From Monarcha castaneiventris obscurior (Eukaryota; Chordata; Aves; Passeriformes; Monarchidae): a DNA stretch of 64,000 bases. Both the position numbers and the translations under genes were made by a program. Below, piece by piece: positions 45,755 through 58,394 of this stretch. Within the stretch, counting starts at the first letter, position 1; every line of letters starts with the position of its first letter. The notes under the pieces were generated by a model. The model did no database searches. It was not told the origin of the DNA and saw only the letters and a program-made list of their open reading frames with translations. Location: the NCBI GenBank assembly GCA_026261815.1, contig JAMPIT010000575.1, positions 39,719,501 through 39,783,500 on the forward strand. The letters are read 5' to 3'.

Positions 45755-46333
45755 TGTGGGAACCCAGAGTGCAGGGAATAGTTCTCTGCCTGTTTTGGAG
45801 AGAAAAACCCCCCTGGACAGCATGGTTTTTGACCTTTATCCATGGAGAAAACTCCCTACCATCTGGGAGGAGTTAAAACCTACACAGATGTGAACTAGGT
45901 GATAGAATATGATGTAAGGATGTCACAGGGTGAGAATTTAGAAGTTTTAGGTTTGTTAATGTAGTAAATAGATAAATAGTAAAAGTTCCAAAATGGAGGA
46001 ACCCTTGTAGTTTATATTTCTTTTTCTCTTCTTCTAGTCCTCCATATTCTGCAGTAAAAGTACTTTAGGATGATTGGATGAAAAATGCCGCAGTTCCGGC
46101 CTGCGTGTCGGAGTGATTTACTGAACATTGGATGAAAAGTAAAAATATCTGTCGTTTCAATTTTTAATTGGATAATTTACCTATAAAAAGGCTTTGGAAT
46201 CTTGATAAGGAGCCTTTTCTAGCCATTTTCTCGCCTTCTCTTGTCGTGTTCTGTTCTACTGTGTCTTTCTAAGCTGATAACACTAGAATAAACAACTATC
46301 AAAGAAGCAGTTACTGCGAGTTTGCCTCGTCCA
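45755..46333 (+). mobile_element. ERVK-like LTR with a well-preserved promoter
   Basis: It begins TGTGGGAACCC and ends CTCGTCCA (TG...CA, about 580 bp). Upstream of the TATA box (TATAAAA, 46182-46188) lie three ATTGG motifs, the reverse of CCAAT (46073-46077, 46127-46131, 46167-46171). A poly(A) signal AATAAA follows at 46287-46292, about 105 bases after the TATA box. The order U3, TATA, R, poly(A), U5 is that of an LTR, and 'GGACAGCATGGTTTTTGACC' with 'AGAATTTAGAAGTTTTAGG' resembles passerine ERVK LTRs I remember. I found no convincing target duplication, and no primer site follows, so solo LTR is the default. Confidence 0.65.
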
Positions 46334-49300
46334 TCTATCAAGCTCCTTGCAAGGACTTTAAGAACTTTAAAGGGCCTCTCCCAGCAAGAGAGGCTGATTT
46401 ATGGCACTAGCAGTGTCAAAACTCAACCAAGATATACATTTGACTTTTGGTGTGGAGTCAAGTCATTTGAAACTAAAAGTTCCTCTGGCTCTGTTCAAAT
46501 CAGTCCTCCACTTAACGAGCTTGCCCTTCTTCCAGATGGAACAGTTTTAGAAACAAAGGTAGGTAGTGCTACAAATGCCTAGCTAGATATAGAGATTAGT
46601 AACCAGTCCACCACTTTTCTAAAATATTTCTGCTACTGTAACCCCATGACCTCACACATACAATTCATTCACTAGGGCTTTTTAGTAGAGTTTATATCAG
46701 TAAGGTTAAAGCTTTATTCAGGCACCAAAGAGAGTCCTAGATATGCAGTAGGAAAGCAACCAGGTAATAATTTTTCTGGTAATTCTGTCCAGAGCTTTGT
46801 CTAAAAAAAAAATCCTGGAGATAAAATCTTGTTATTTTTTGGAGCTTTTTGTTGATTTTATTTTATGGTTCTGTCTATTTTTATTCTTATCTGATTCTAT
46901 TTAATTTGAACCTAATTCTTCAGAATCATGCACAGGGACTACTCATTTCTACCTGCAAACATTGGCCATTAGGATTTTAGTGAGTTTCACTCATTCTTTA
47001 AAATTTCATTCCTACATGCTATGTACTATATTGGGTTCAAGACAAAGGAAAGTTAGTCCTTGTATGATTTATGCTTGTACAGGGACAGATTGTCCTCTGG
47101 TGTAGCTCTATGGTTACTGACGGAGAGATGCCAATTTAGCCTGCTGAGGATGTGACTTCCTGCAGTCAGCATGGAGGTAACTGTAAGCAAGATGACTTTC
47201 AGGAAGAATTGTAAGCATTCATCATTTAAGAATGTCTTTGTGAAATTAAAACAGGAAGAATGTATCATTTTAATGTTTATGTTTTCTTCAGTCTCTAATA
47301 TCTGTACTTCTCAAGATTGTCTCTCTGCATATAAACACATATCCATGCATACATATCCAAATACACTTATAAACAAATATCATGTCTGCAGTGATCTAAA
47401 AATACTGACATGAGTGACAACCCCAGAGGGAAAATAACAAAGAGACTGAAGAAGTCTGTATCCTGAATCGCTATATAATCTCATTATAGTAAAATAGAAA
47501 ACACTGAAGGAGAATTCTCTCCAGAGAATAACAGCAGAGTAGGCAATAGGCAGGTTATACAATAAGTTTTTCACTTCTTTAATGTGCTACACTCTCTTAG
47601 CATCTATACACTATTTTTCTTGTGTGTTTCCTCAAGCAAGTGATTATTTAAAAAATCTATTTAAAAATAACAAACATTGCAGACTATTATGGAACAATAA
47701 CACAAAGCAACTCATATTTTTATGTTACCTTTTCTACATGTAAGAAAAACAAGATTACCTTAAAAACCTGTCTTTTTCCTAATTGTGGTTTTAGTTTTTC
47801 TTTTTTTTATGCAAGTAATGTACACAATAGGTGGAGAGAAGACAAAGCAATTAATCAGAGAATTGTCTGATGACAGAAGAAAGATCAATCACTAGAGAAA
47901 GAAAGGTACAAAAGAAAGAGTTTGGTAAAGAGAGGCCAATTCTTCATCCTTTTATTTTTATTCTCAATATTAGACAGAAAAAGGAATAATTTTCTTTTAA
48001 AGTTTAAAGGAATCGCTTATACACCAAAAGGTGTAATGGTAGAAAGCCTCAAAGTAAGTTATATGAATTATGAAATGTTAAACAGTCACTCTCTTGCGTG
48101 GTAAGAAAAAAAATACGAAAAAATATTGCAACTTGTCAAGGTATATATGCAAAATCCCATTCTCAGATTAAAACACAGGAACATGTGAAAAAGTGTTTAA
48201 TCATTTTAAGCGAGTTTATTAGGCATATGCCCCTTTCACAAAAGGCACACAATAGCTGGCATCCCTCGGTGATTCCTGCTCTGCTAAGAATGAGAACAGA
48301 TTGAATGCAGATGAAGATCAAACCAGCCTCACATGTCTAGAAGTGCTGGGTGAAGGTTAGAAAATGTAGACAGAGCAGTGCAGGAGAGCAACAAAGCTGT
48401 TGTACGTGCTGCCAGGCAAAGGTTTTATAAGCTCGGCATGAGACTTATTGGTATTTACTTCACAAGCAGAGTTGTGAATTGCAAAACAAAGCATGCCCCA
48501 GAGATGCTCTAGAGGAAAACTTTCAAACTTGAGTGTGCCTGGAAAAGAAATAGAAGAACGATTCAATAGGGAAAGCACTAAGTTTGATATATCTGATCAC
48601 AGTTCTGTACTCAGTCACAGGCTTTCTGCTTCATCAGGTCAAATATAAGGACTATTCTTGAGAAAGACATATTTAGATACAAAAAATATGGAATCTGCAT
48701 ATGAAACTTGGAGTATCCACATTTATTTTACTGCATGTGCATAATGCTGCCTAAATGCTTAGAACAACCTCCACATGTCTTTTTAGCAGCAGATTTTCAA
48801 AACTTTTGGCCAGCTGGCCTTCATATATATAAACACCAATAATTACCGCAGCCAGACTTCTTGTCTTCTTCCTCCACCCACTCTAGAACACCACCATAGG
48901 ACACATCACCTTCATTTTCTCCCTGGAGGTCAGAAGTTCAATTTCATGCTTCTTCCCTTCTTAAAGGGATGTTCTTCTGACTCTGAGTTGAGTGCCTTAG
49001 CTAGCAGCAGGCAGCAGTCTTTTCACACCAGTGAGAAGCCAACATTTATTTATGCAAATGATTCCAGAAGTTTAAACACTTGTTTTAAAAAGGAGATGGA
49101 GGGAAGATATACAATTCTGGATGTGAAACAGAAAGACTTGGGGTTAGGCTTTCCCTTCGCCTGCTGACTCTTTTCCACATTTCACACACCTCCTCAGAAC
49201 CAGATAAAAACTTAAAATATGTTAGTCATACATTGAGCCTACTCAACTCTGGAAGTATCACTTAGACCTCATCAGGCTTACAATTCAGTTTCATCACATT

Positions 49301-49885
49301 TCCACACTGAGAGCCTTCAAACCTTATGTCTCCTATATGTTTTTCTTCTGCAGTACCCAGTAAAAATGTTGATATACTATCAAATAAAAAAAATAGGGTT
49401 TTTTCCCCACCAATTTTTCTGGGGTTTTTTGTATGGTGTTTTGCTGGGGTTTTTTTTCCCCGTCTACTGCTGAGATCCATGGGGAGATACCTAATGCTAT
49501 TTAACTTTATTGTATAAATTACTGGATTAACATCCTTTTCTGTCTCACTCACTTCCTGAAATTTCTGTGTATCCATCAAGAGTTTCTGTGATCTCAATTG
49601 ACAGTGATTGTCTTGGTGAATTTCTGGAATCTTCAAAGCAACTAACATCTTGAAATGACTGTGATAAAGGAACACTTCAAGCCAATTTTTACACACAACT
49701 TTCCTGGTAATGACAGGGGCAGTGACTTTCTCTAACAACTGTATATGAACTAAAGTTCAAATTTAGGGCTATCGAGCTGTGGAACTATATTCCAGACTAA
49801 TTCACGTGCACATGTTCTAACTCCAACATTGCAAATATTAAACTGATACTGTCTATAGCTTCATCATAGGAGAAAGCTGAGGGGC
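46334..49885. other. Unique sequence, no gene seen
   Basis: An 86-codon plus frame (46322-46582) begins at the LTR end and has no domain. A 158-codon minus frame (49262-49738) is the longest outside clear repeats; its product is not recognisable and nothing around it looks like splice structure. Remaining sequence is AT-rich and featureless. Confidence 0.45.
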
Positions 49886-49894
49886 AGGAATAGA

Positions 49895-50180
49895 TTTCTT
49901 TTTCTCTGGTGACCAGGACAAAACCCAAGGGAATGGCCTGAAACGGAGTAAGGGGCAGTTTAGGTTGGATATTAGGGAAAGGCTTTTCACCCAGAGGGTG
50001 GTTGGGCACTGAAACAGGGTCCCCAGGGAAGTGGTCACAGCATCAGCCTGACAGAGCTCAAGAAGTGTTTGGACAATGCTCTCAGGCAAATGGTTTGATT
50101 CTTCAGGCTGTGCGGTGCAGGGTCAGGAGCTGGGCTTTGATGATCCTGCTGGGTCCCTTCCCAGCGCTATGATTCTATGA
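49895..50180 (+). mobile_element. CR1 LINE, 3' end with intact terminal repeat
   Basis: 'GGTGACCAGGACAAAACCCAAGGGAATGGCC', 'GGTTGGATATTAGGGAAAGGCTTTTCACCCAGAGGGTGG', 'TTGGGCACTGAAACAGGGTCCCCAGGGAAGTGGTCAC' and 'GCTTTGATGATCCTGCTGGGTCCCTTCC' lead to a terminal 'GCTATGATTCTATGA' at about 50180. It is less diverged than most copies here, so probably among the younger ones. Confidence 0.92.
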
Positions 50181-50184
50181 CACA

Positions 50185-53100
50185 GTGGCACACTGGTAGT
50201 CTTTTATTAAAGCAAATACCTGAACTCTGTGTATACACATAATATTTATAACCTTGTGTTTCAAAACATGGCAATATTATGCATTAAATCTACACCTACC
50301 TCTGCATGGCATTTGATTTTTCACAACATTAAGAAGTTTGGATGTTCTATTGTTGCATTTCTCTTTCATTTTTGTGCCTTTTTTCCAATCTCAGGATTTT
50401 GTTCAATGTGTCAATCTGTCAGTTCACACACAAAGATGTGTTTTGCGAACGTGTAAAATTGCAAACTAAACCTCTGAAATTTTTCAAATAATTACAGGCA
50501 CTGTCTCTTTTTTCTTCTTTGTATTAGATATGTTTTGGTTTTTATTTGACACTTTTCGTTTCAGTATTAGTACTCATAATGTTCCAACATACATTCCGGA
50601 TTTTACTTTGCAGCAATCCTATGCATCAGTTTCCATATCACAAAAGCTTCAAGCACCCAAAGAGATACAGTAATTTTCCAAAGATAGTATCCTTTACTAA
50701 AGGTTTTTATACAATGTGGAACTCTTAGAAATCTACAGCACAGGATTTTCTATTCCCAAAAAGGGTTTCCAAATTTGTTTGTTATAAAAAGTACCACTTT
50801 TGGAAAGATACCTACATCCGGTGTCAGTCTAGGAAATTCTAGATTAAGTCTTCATTTTTAGCACATTTCAGAATTTACACATGCTTAGAAAAGATTCAAT
50901 GATACCTTTCAGAATATTCTGGCACAAAAGGATGGCCTAGCCTGGGGAATATAACCATGTAAGCAACTAGCCAGGCTGATTGCAGGTAAGCAATTACTCT
51001 TGACACTAAGGAAATTATAATAATTATGGGATATGTTTATCCCAGTTAATTCTGACTGTTTACAAAAATGTCTGTTGTAACTGCTTACATACCTTGCACT
51101 TTCCATTCAGTATCTGGATATATTTTGCATTGTGTGATTCATGAATTTTGACTTGTTGCATTTGGTCTGTGTCACAAAGAGTGGTGCTTCTCAACTGGAA
51201 GAAACCTTCTCAGAATAGAAATACACCAGGAAGCTAGTTGATCTTCTATAGTTACCTGTAAGGATAACACCATAATGATTTTGCTGTGATTGGAATCCAA
51301 ATTCTCAAATGAAGACTCTTTGTAAAAAAAGGCAGAAAATGTTCTGTGAAGGAAAGACAGAGTGCAGCCGGCAGCAAGCTGGGTTAGCTGTGGTGCTTTT
51401 ATGGGAGCATCCAACATGAGATGGATAGGACGTAGCTAGAAGCATGGGATGAGGCCATCAGTGCATGATAACAGCATTATTCCAGCTTGTGAAGAACTGC
51501 ACAGATAAAATTTTCTAGGATAGCTATTTCATTTAAAGATTCATCTTTTAAAGCTTACCTAAAATTGAGATAAGCTGGACAGAGAAAACTTGCCAGCCTT
51601 TTCAGTTCTAAGTGATATTAAATAACAGAAAGTTGCTTATTTCACTGGGTAAATCTCTACTTCTCTTGTGCTGTCTCACAGGAAAATGCTTGATTTTCTC
51701 AGTCTTTGACCAGCTCTTGGATTTTTAAAATTTTCTTGCTTTACCATGCTCAAATAATTAAAATCTGAATCATACTGTCTACAGCATTCTGGGATTCTGG
51801 GAGGCAATTAATGAAAAATTGAGCAGAGTCTTGGGAATGTCTTCAATGAGCTTGGTCTCCAAAACAATTGGTCTGTTGTCCAAAGCTTTTGGTCCAAGAA
51901 AATATGAATTTTCCTATGCCAAAAAAAGAGAGATTTTTACAAGGTTGGCAGTTCCAAAAATTTGATTCACTTGAACTATCACAAAAGGACATTGCTCAGT
52001 AACAATATTTGCAGTAAATAATGGAGGACTACTCCTTTCTTTCCACTCATCTATTTTTTCTTTTCATTTTTTTTTTTCCAGTATTTGAGACATGAGAATT
52101 TAGGAATAGGACATTAACTAATAACATCAGAGTGCTATTACTTTATCTCTTATCAAAATTATCACTTTGGAAATGTAGGGGGATTCCACCTCTTGGGAAA
52201 ATATGTCTCACTGAAAAATATCACAACTGAAATATGCTGACCGATTTTAAAAGGCATTGGCTTTTACTTGTACAAAAATTCTACCAATGCAAACCAGGAG
52301 GTATGAAGAACATTAGAAAGCAGAAAAAAATTACAAAAAAGTAGCTGCTGTCACAGAATCAGGGTGTACTGTAATTTGTCAAATCTGAAAGTATGGTTTT
52401 AATAGCACTATAGAAATAAAATAAATGTTAATTATTTGGGACAATCTGTGGGGATGTAAATAAAGTAAAAGAAAATTAGAATATACGAATAATGTCCTGG
52501 AAACATTCTACAAATTCCAGAGGAGTGAACGATCTCTACCACCCGTCTAATCAAAACCACATCTACTTTATTTCTGAACAGAAGTAGCAAAATCTCTATT
52601 AAAATAATTAATTGGAAAAAATCTCTGCAGTAATCTATATTTTAGAGCAATTATTCTAGCAAATCACTCAGGAAAGCAAGTGTAAACGTGCACTGATAGG
52701 GGATATTTCATAGTTTTCTTTTTTGTTAGTGAAGCAAAAGCCATCACACATAATCTAGAGGTTTTCATGATCTAAGAAGAAAAATCCTTGTGATGAGAGG
52801 CCATGTAAATTAGATGTACTTCTTCTTCTCTTTTGGTTATTAATTAAGAAAACAGTATCAGAATACAGATTCCATTAAGAGAAGTGTGTTGTTCTTTTTT
52901 TTTTAAGAGAAACAAGCCAGTAAGGCCTTAGAATATTTAGTCTTCTTGGAAGCTGTAAAAGTATACAGTTACAGCAAGTTCAGGAGCTGTAAGGTTCACC
53001 AGCTAAGCTGAAAGTAAAACATGTTTGTTAAGTTCTAAAAATAGTGTCCTGATGACCAACTTGGGTTTTAAAATACTGAAATTTATTTTTTGGATGTCAG

Positions 53101-54915
53101 AGCTTTAAAAAGACACATCAAAACACAACATTCTTGAAAACAATTTTCAGAATGCTGCTTCCTGTATTAAGCACAAGAAACAAATCACTTTGTAGGCATC
53201 CAATTACATTTTATGTGATCATCAGTTAATAGACAAGCACGGCTTTAAGTTTTCAAGTGTTTTAAAGGAAGTAACATTTGCTGTGCATGCTGGTAAATGC
53301 TTTGCAACATTTTTTGTGGTTATTCTGCATCTGTTATACCTAATGTCACCACTGCACCTTGTACTCCTAAGCAGCTGTCATGGTAAGACCAGTTCAAACA
53401 CTTCCCAGCTGCTTTGTACTCTGCCTGCCTGGACAGGGAGCACAGCAGAGCTGAAATGAATATAGTCTGACTTGACTACACCACAAGGCATGGATCTCTT
53501 TATTACTTTTGTTATGGGCAAAGGTAAAAAGTATTGATTTTAGGTGCCGTGTGGGTATTAAAAAACCTTAAACAACATCTAAAAGTGTTTATTCTAAAAT
53601 GCTGCATTCAATATAAATTTGTTGGCCATTTGGATCATATTGATTGTTGGGTGTTTTGGTTTTTTTTCCCTAAAGACAAGCCTAGTTTTGGCAAGCATTT
53701 AAAAGCATGGACAGAAGTAATTGTCTCAAAAAACAAATTTTTTGGACTATTTTTGAAGATACTAAACAGTAAATACACAACTTTCTTAGTGTTTTATTTC
53801 AAATAAAGTGAAATTTGCACTGTAGACTATTTAATGAACAAAAAATGGATTTAATATATTGGTTTTGAAGAAGAAAAAATGTGTATACATATTGCCTGTC
53901 AAATTATTATAATTGCCACTTGTTTCGCTTGCTGCAAATTACCCATTTCAGAATATAAATAATGCCCTCATAGAGTTGTTCTGACCATGGTAGCAATCTC
54001 CAATCTGAATGCCAAATCAAGAGCAAACATTAGATTAATGTCAATGTTAAAATGATGCAACATGAAATTGAACTCACAGTCCCATTGTTTACATTTCACA
54101 CATTCATGAAGGTAAAAAACCCTTATCTTTTCTTACTGTGTGTGCCAAGTCTATCTCTTAGTGTGTTAAAAAATAAAAAAAAAGAAAAAAAAAGAACAAC
54201 TCTAGCTTTTTGCAATTTATTTTTATACCACAGGTTGAAAATCAGCTTTTCGAAACAATAAAAACAAAAATTACAAAATGTTGATAATCTTGACACTCAA
54301 GTGCTTTTCATGAACTTAAATTTAATTTGCATCATTCCTTTTGATTTTTTTTTTGTGGGATAGCTTAGAGTAAGCATGAAATCAAAAAATGAGGACTAGA
54401 TAACTTCAGGAAACACTAGATGATTAAAACGATCATGCATTATTACAGGTAAAACCATATTTTGTAGAGACAATAACTGCCCTCAAGTCATGATAGTTTG
54501 CAGTATACATCTAATTGCAATGTAAGGATCAAATGGAAACCAAAATTTAGCCCACAGTATAAATAGTTATATTACTTTTGCTTAAGAAGACAACATTCCC
54601 TCTCTTTAAGTTTCTGTTTCATGAACTTTAAAGGGTGGTAAGAAATACAGCCCTTATAATTTATTAAATTATGATTAATTTTCAAACACATGGACCCTGA
54701 TATGACAAAAAACTCAGGAAATAGGTTGGAAACTTCTCAAGATATGACAAGAACTTTAAATCCCTGATTCTGCTGAAAGTAAATATTAGGTTCTCTGGAG
54801 AACACTAGCCATAACTACATTCCTGTGTCTCCACTTATTTATGTAGAACCGAGATTTTAAAGTGGCTTAGATGAGGATCAAGTGGATTATGGCGGAGATA
54901 TAAATCAAATACGTT
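50185..54915. other. Unique AT-rich sequence, no gene seen
   Basis: Frames up to 90 codons (53534-53806 plus) are low-information. Several A or T runs occur (52068-52078, 54170-54196). No transposable element was recognised. Confidence 0.5.
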
Positions 54916-54924
54916 ACATTTCAT

Positions 54925-55056
54925 TCTAAAACAAACAAACTAACAAACCAAAACCGAACCAAAGCAAACCAAACGAAACCCAAAAAAACAAAACAAAAAC
55001 AAAACCAAACAAAAAAACAAATGAACAAAAACCAACCAAAAACAAACAAAAAAGAA
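54925..55056. repeat. A/C-only low-complexity tract (CAAA, CCAAA units)
   Basis: The plus strand is almost solely A and C for about 130 bases with rare G. It is the strand-mirror of the T/G tract at 10565-10757. A minus frame (54921-55193, 90 codons, phenylalanine-rich) is a composition artefact. Confidence 0.88.
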
Positions 55057-55159
55057 ACCTTGGCCACAAGTTTGAGAATTTCCATTAAAGGCTTTGAGGG
55101 CAAAGTACCAATACATTCAGAGCTGGGTATCCTGCTGGTACAGAGCTGGTAGGAAAAAC

Positions 55160-55575
55160 ATTGATGAACTGGAAGAAGTTCAGGGCACACCATGGAGAAC
55201 GTGAGGGCTGGAGCACTTTTCCAGTAAGAAGAGAGTAGAGGAACTGGGCTTTGTCAGACAGGAGCAGCATGGCTTCAGGCAACATAACAAGAGCCCCCAG
55301 TAACCTATGATGAGTAACCAAGATGTCAGATCCACGCCCCTCATAACAGCTAATGGACACAAGTGTACACGTGACTGGTTCAGAGTGGCTATGCTTGGCC
55401 CATGAGAAGTGCCAAGCCATGGCACAGATTGCCAAGAGAGGTAGAGCAGCATCTCCATCCTTCAAGATTTTCAGGATACAACTGAATTCCAGCTGGTCCA
55501 AGCCCATAACAGACCCTGTTGTGAGCAGGACCAGAGGCTTCCCAAGACCCCTTCCAGCTTCAGCTATACGATGAG
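55160..55575 (+). mobile_element. CR1 LINE, diverged 3' end
   Basis: 'GAACGTGAGGGCTGGAGCACTTTTCCAGTAAGAAGAGAG' and 'AGGAACTGGGC' at the start, and 'GCATCTCCATCCTTCAAGATTTTCAGGATACAACTG', 'GACCCTGTTGTGAGCAGGACCAGAGG' and 'AAGACCCCTTCCAGCTTCAGCTATACGATG' at the end, align in order with CR1. The middle is poorly recognisable. Overlapping frames (140 codons, 55085-55507 minus, and 92 codons, 55180-55458 minus) are antisense to CR1 and not genes. Confidence 0.75.
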
Positions 55576-55579
55576 CTTA

Positions 55580-56440
55580 CTGAGCAAACAGGAATCTTTT
55601 CAACGTATAAAGTACCCAGAAGTGCAGGAAAAATGCTGTAAATTAAATCAGTCAGGGCAACTCATGCCACAAAATACAAATAAATTACGTAGGCATTTCC
55701 TGGCTTTCTTGATCAAGTCCACAGCTTCTGAAAGACATATGTTTTAACAGATTTCAAAGCAAAGCGTGTTTCCATCTTCAATAAGAGAGGAGAGGTGGCT
55801 CCTTTCAAAGAAACATGCAATAGCCCTAGGCATGACCCTTACTCTATTCAAATTAATAGCTCTCTGGAGCTATTCTATTGCACAAGCATTTCCTGATCTC
55901 ATTAACCATTACATCTGTGGAACTAATTGAACAAGAAGACTTATGGCCTTGTTCAAAGCTGAATTTATTTTTTTCTCACACAATGATGTGATATCAGTAT
56001 CAAGAATAATATAATGCCAGTTGACTGATCTTTTCTGCAGAAGAAAGACTTATGTGGGAATTTAAGAAAAAGAAAACTCTCTCCCATTCTTTTTCAATAA
56101 AGCTTGGAATGGAGCCTGAGGATGAGAAGATGAATTTATGCTGCTGCTATCTGAAAGCAATGACTTCTATAAAGCTTACCATGAATAACAGGTGTTATTT
56201 GGAAGAGGGAGCAGGAGGTGAAGTTTGATACAACGATGCTAATTACTCTCAACAGTGCTCAAATACAAACATTTTTAGTCTCCCTGTTTATCATGAATAG
56301 AAAGGGTTTGGCAAATGTCTGAAATATGTTACTCAGATGTCTATTTAGACTCCAGTGTTTCCACTTTTTCTTTCCTGTTCATCTTTCACCCTAGTGAATT
56401 TAGTTCAGAAAACACTTCATCATGTCATTGAATATGCTGG
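55580..56440. other. Unique sequence, no gene seen
   Basis: Nothing recognisable; no frame above 60 codons. Confidence 0.5.
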
Positions 56441-56444
56441 GGCC

Positions 56445-57185
56445 AACCAAGATCATGGGCTTGAATTCCTGATTCCACTTAGGACAACCTAAAGGTTAAG
56501 CTAAATATCTAAGAGTGTTATCCAAATTCTTCTTGAACACTGACAAGTGGGGACAGGGCCATGGACCACTTTTCTGGGGAATCTGTTCCTGTGATAAACC
56601 ACCTTCTCAGTAAAGAACATTTTCCAAATATCCAATCTGGACTTCCCCTGACACAGATTTAAGACATCCCTCACCTCCTATCATGGGAGAGCAGAGAAGA
56701 ACCTCCCTCTTCACTCCCCCTCATTAGCAAGTTGTAGACAGCAAAGAGGTCATCCCTCAGTTTCCTCCAAGCTGAACAAACCCATATACTCAGCCTCTAC
56801 TGCTAAGTCACACTTTCTAGACCTTTCTCCATCTTCCTTGCCCTTTTTTGCACACAAACCAATATTTTTATATTCTTCTATCATGGAGCCCAAAGCAGCA
56901 CACATACTAGAGGTGAGGCTGCACCAATGCTGAGCGCAGTGGGGCAATCACTCCTTTCCACCAGGGAGCTGTACTGTGCTTAATGCACCCCAGGACACTG
57001 CTGGCTCATTTGGCTGCCCGGACACGTTGTTGACTCATGTCGAGCTCGCCATCAACCAAATCCCTCAGATCTCTTTCTGCAGGGCTGCACTCCAGCCACT
57101 TGTCCCCCAGTCTGCATGGACATCCAGGGTTACACTTTCCCAGGTGCAGAATCTGATATTTGTCCTTAATTTATGCAATTGAAGG
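56445..57185 (-). mobile_element. CR1 LINE, long diverged copy
   Basis: About 740 bp of reverse-complement CR1 in order: 'AGTGTTATCCAAATTCTTCTTGAAC', 'CTTTTCTGGGGAATCTGTTCCTGTG', 'AATATCCAATCTGGACTTCCCCTG', 'GTCATCCCTCAGTTTCCTCCAAGCTGAACAAACCC', 'CATGGAGCCCAAAGCAGCACACA', 'TGAGGCTGCACCAATGCTGAGCGCAGTGGGGCAATCAC', 'GACACTGCTGGCTCATTTGG' and 'TGCAGAATCTGATATTTGTCC'. It is the longest uninterrupted CR1 segment here, old, with no intact frame. Confidence 0.9.
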
Positions 57186-57189
57186 TGTA

Positions 57190-57965
57190 CATATGATCAC
57201 ACATAACCTTAAACACCTGTGTAAACACTTTGTGGTGCCATGTATCAAAGAACTTTCTATCTGTTCCATTAAAAACTTTTTTTTTTTTAAGAAACAGGTC
57301 TCAATCAGCATCCTTTCCAGCAGCTCATCCCACCAATTTTGCTTTTTCCTATTTTACAGACCTAGCTTTTCTTAGCAGCTGAAAGACAAACAAAACACTG
57401 TAATAAGAAAGAAATAGGGTTAGGAAATTATACCAAAAATATTGCATTTTTTAACACAAAAGAATGATACATTAGGGTTACTATTTTCTGTTATACCATT
57501 CTACTTCAAACAGAGGAATGTGAGAATGGCATTAGAGCTTCTGCAGGGAGGAGTCTTGGACTATTTACCCAAGAAAGGCAAAAAAATGCAGGAGCATATG
57601 ATGCAGGTAGAAAAAAACTACAGGTAGGCTAGCAAAAGCTAGCAAAAAATGTTTCTATTTACTCTTTCAGATGATGAAAAAGAGAGAAACATTGTACTTA
57701 GTATAGCACTCTGTATTTTCTTCCCTGTCTTAATCCAGCCTATAATTAACAGGAAGAATAGTTGCTGCAATCTTTGCAGCAACAAAAACTAAAATCTTAG
57801 TGTTTATAAATTATTTAGAAATCACAATTTCAACCATATACTGGCAGCTGACAAGAATCAGGAGAAATTTATATTTTCCAAATATGGTAACACCAGACAC
57901 CATTCTAGATAATATCTGTGATTTTATGTTGTCCATTAGCTTCCTATGCCACTAAGCAATACCAA
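57190..57965. other. Unique sequence, no gene seen
   Basis: Contains a short tandem GCTAGCAAAA pair at 57628-57647 and a T run at 57279-57290. No gene supported. Confidence 0.5.
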
Positions 57966-57969
57966 AAAA

Positions 57970-58390
57970 TCCCTGTCACAGACAATTAGAGGCTAATCAC
58001 CACCAGGGAGAGTCTTCTTTCTAACTCCTGTTCCATTTTAACTCCTGAAGAATTGTTTCTCCTCCTTTCAGAAGCATTAATTACTGATAAAATTCTTCTT
58101 CTAATTCACATACATTCCCCATGATCTTTTGATTTCCATCTATCTCTTTTCCTGTCTATATCCTGTGGTAATGAGCTCCACAGCCATGTCTTAGTTTGTT
58201 GAAAATACTTTGTTCCATTTGGAAGTTTTTTCTATTTTATTTTATGCCTCCTCATTTCTGAACTGCAGTGTAGGGCACCTTCCATTTCTTTAACGATGTA
58301 TTACTTCACATATCTGTCTCACTTGTTTGTGCTCAATGGATTAGCCTCAGAAAGCTAGCTATGAAAAGTCTTTGTATCTCAACTTTCAAT
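57970..58390 (-). mobile_element. Ancient CR1-type fragment
   Basis: 'GGTAATGAGCTCCACAGCCATGTC', 'TGTTGAAAATACTTTGTTCCATTTGGAAG' and 'CTCCTCATTTCTGAACTGCAGTG' resemble the reverse complement of an old CR1 consensus ('...GAGTTCCACAGGTTAA...GTGTGAAGAAGTACTT...'). Divergence is high and the boundaries are guesses. Confidence 0.45.
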
Positions 58391-58394
58391 CCTT

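Noticed and set aside
55085..55507. 140-codon minus-strand frame
   Set aside because: Antisense to a diverged CR1 3' end.
57628..57647. Tandem GCTAGCAAAA pair
   Set aside because: Too short and isolated to interpret; likely slippage.
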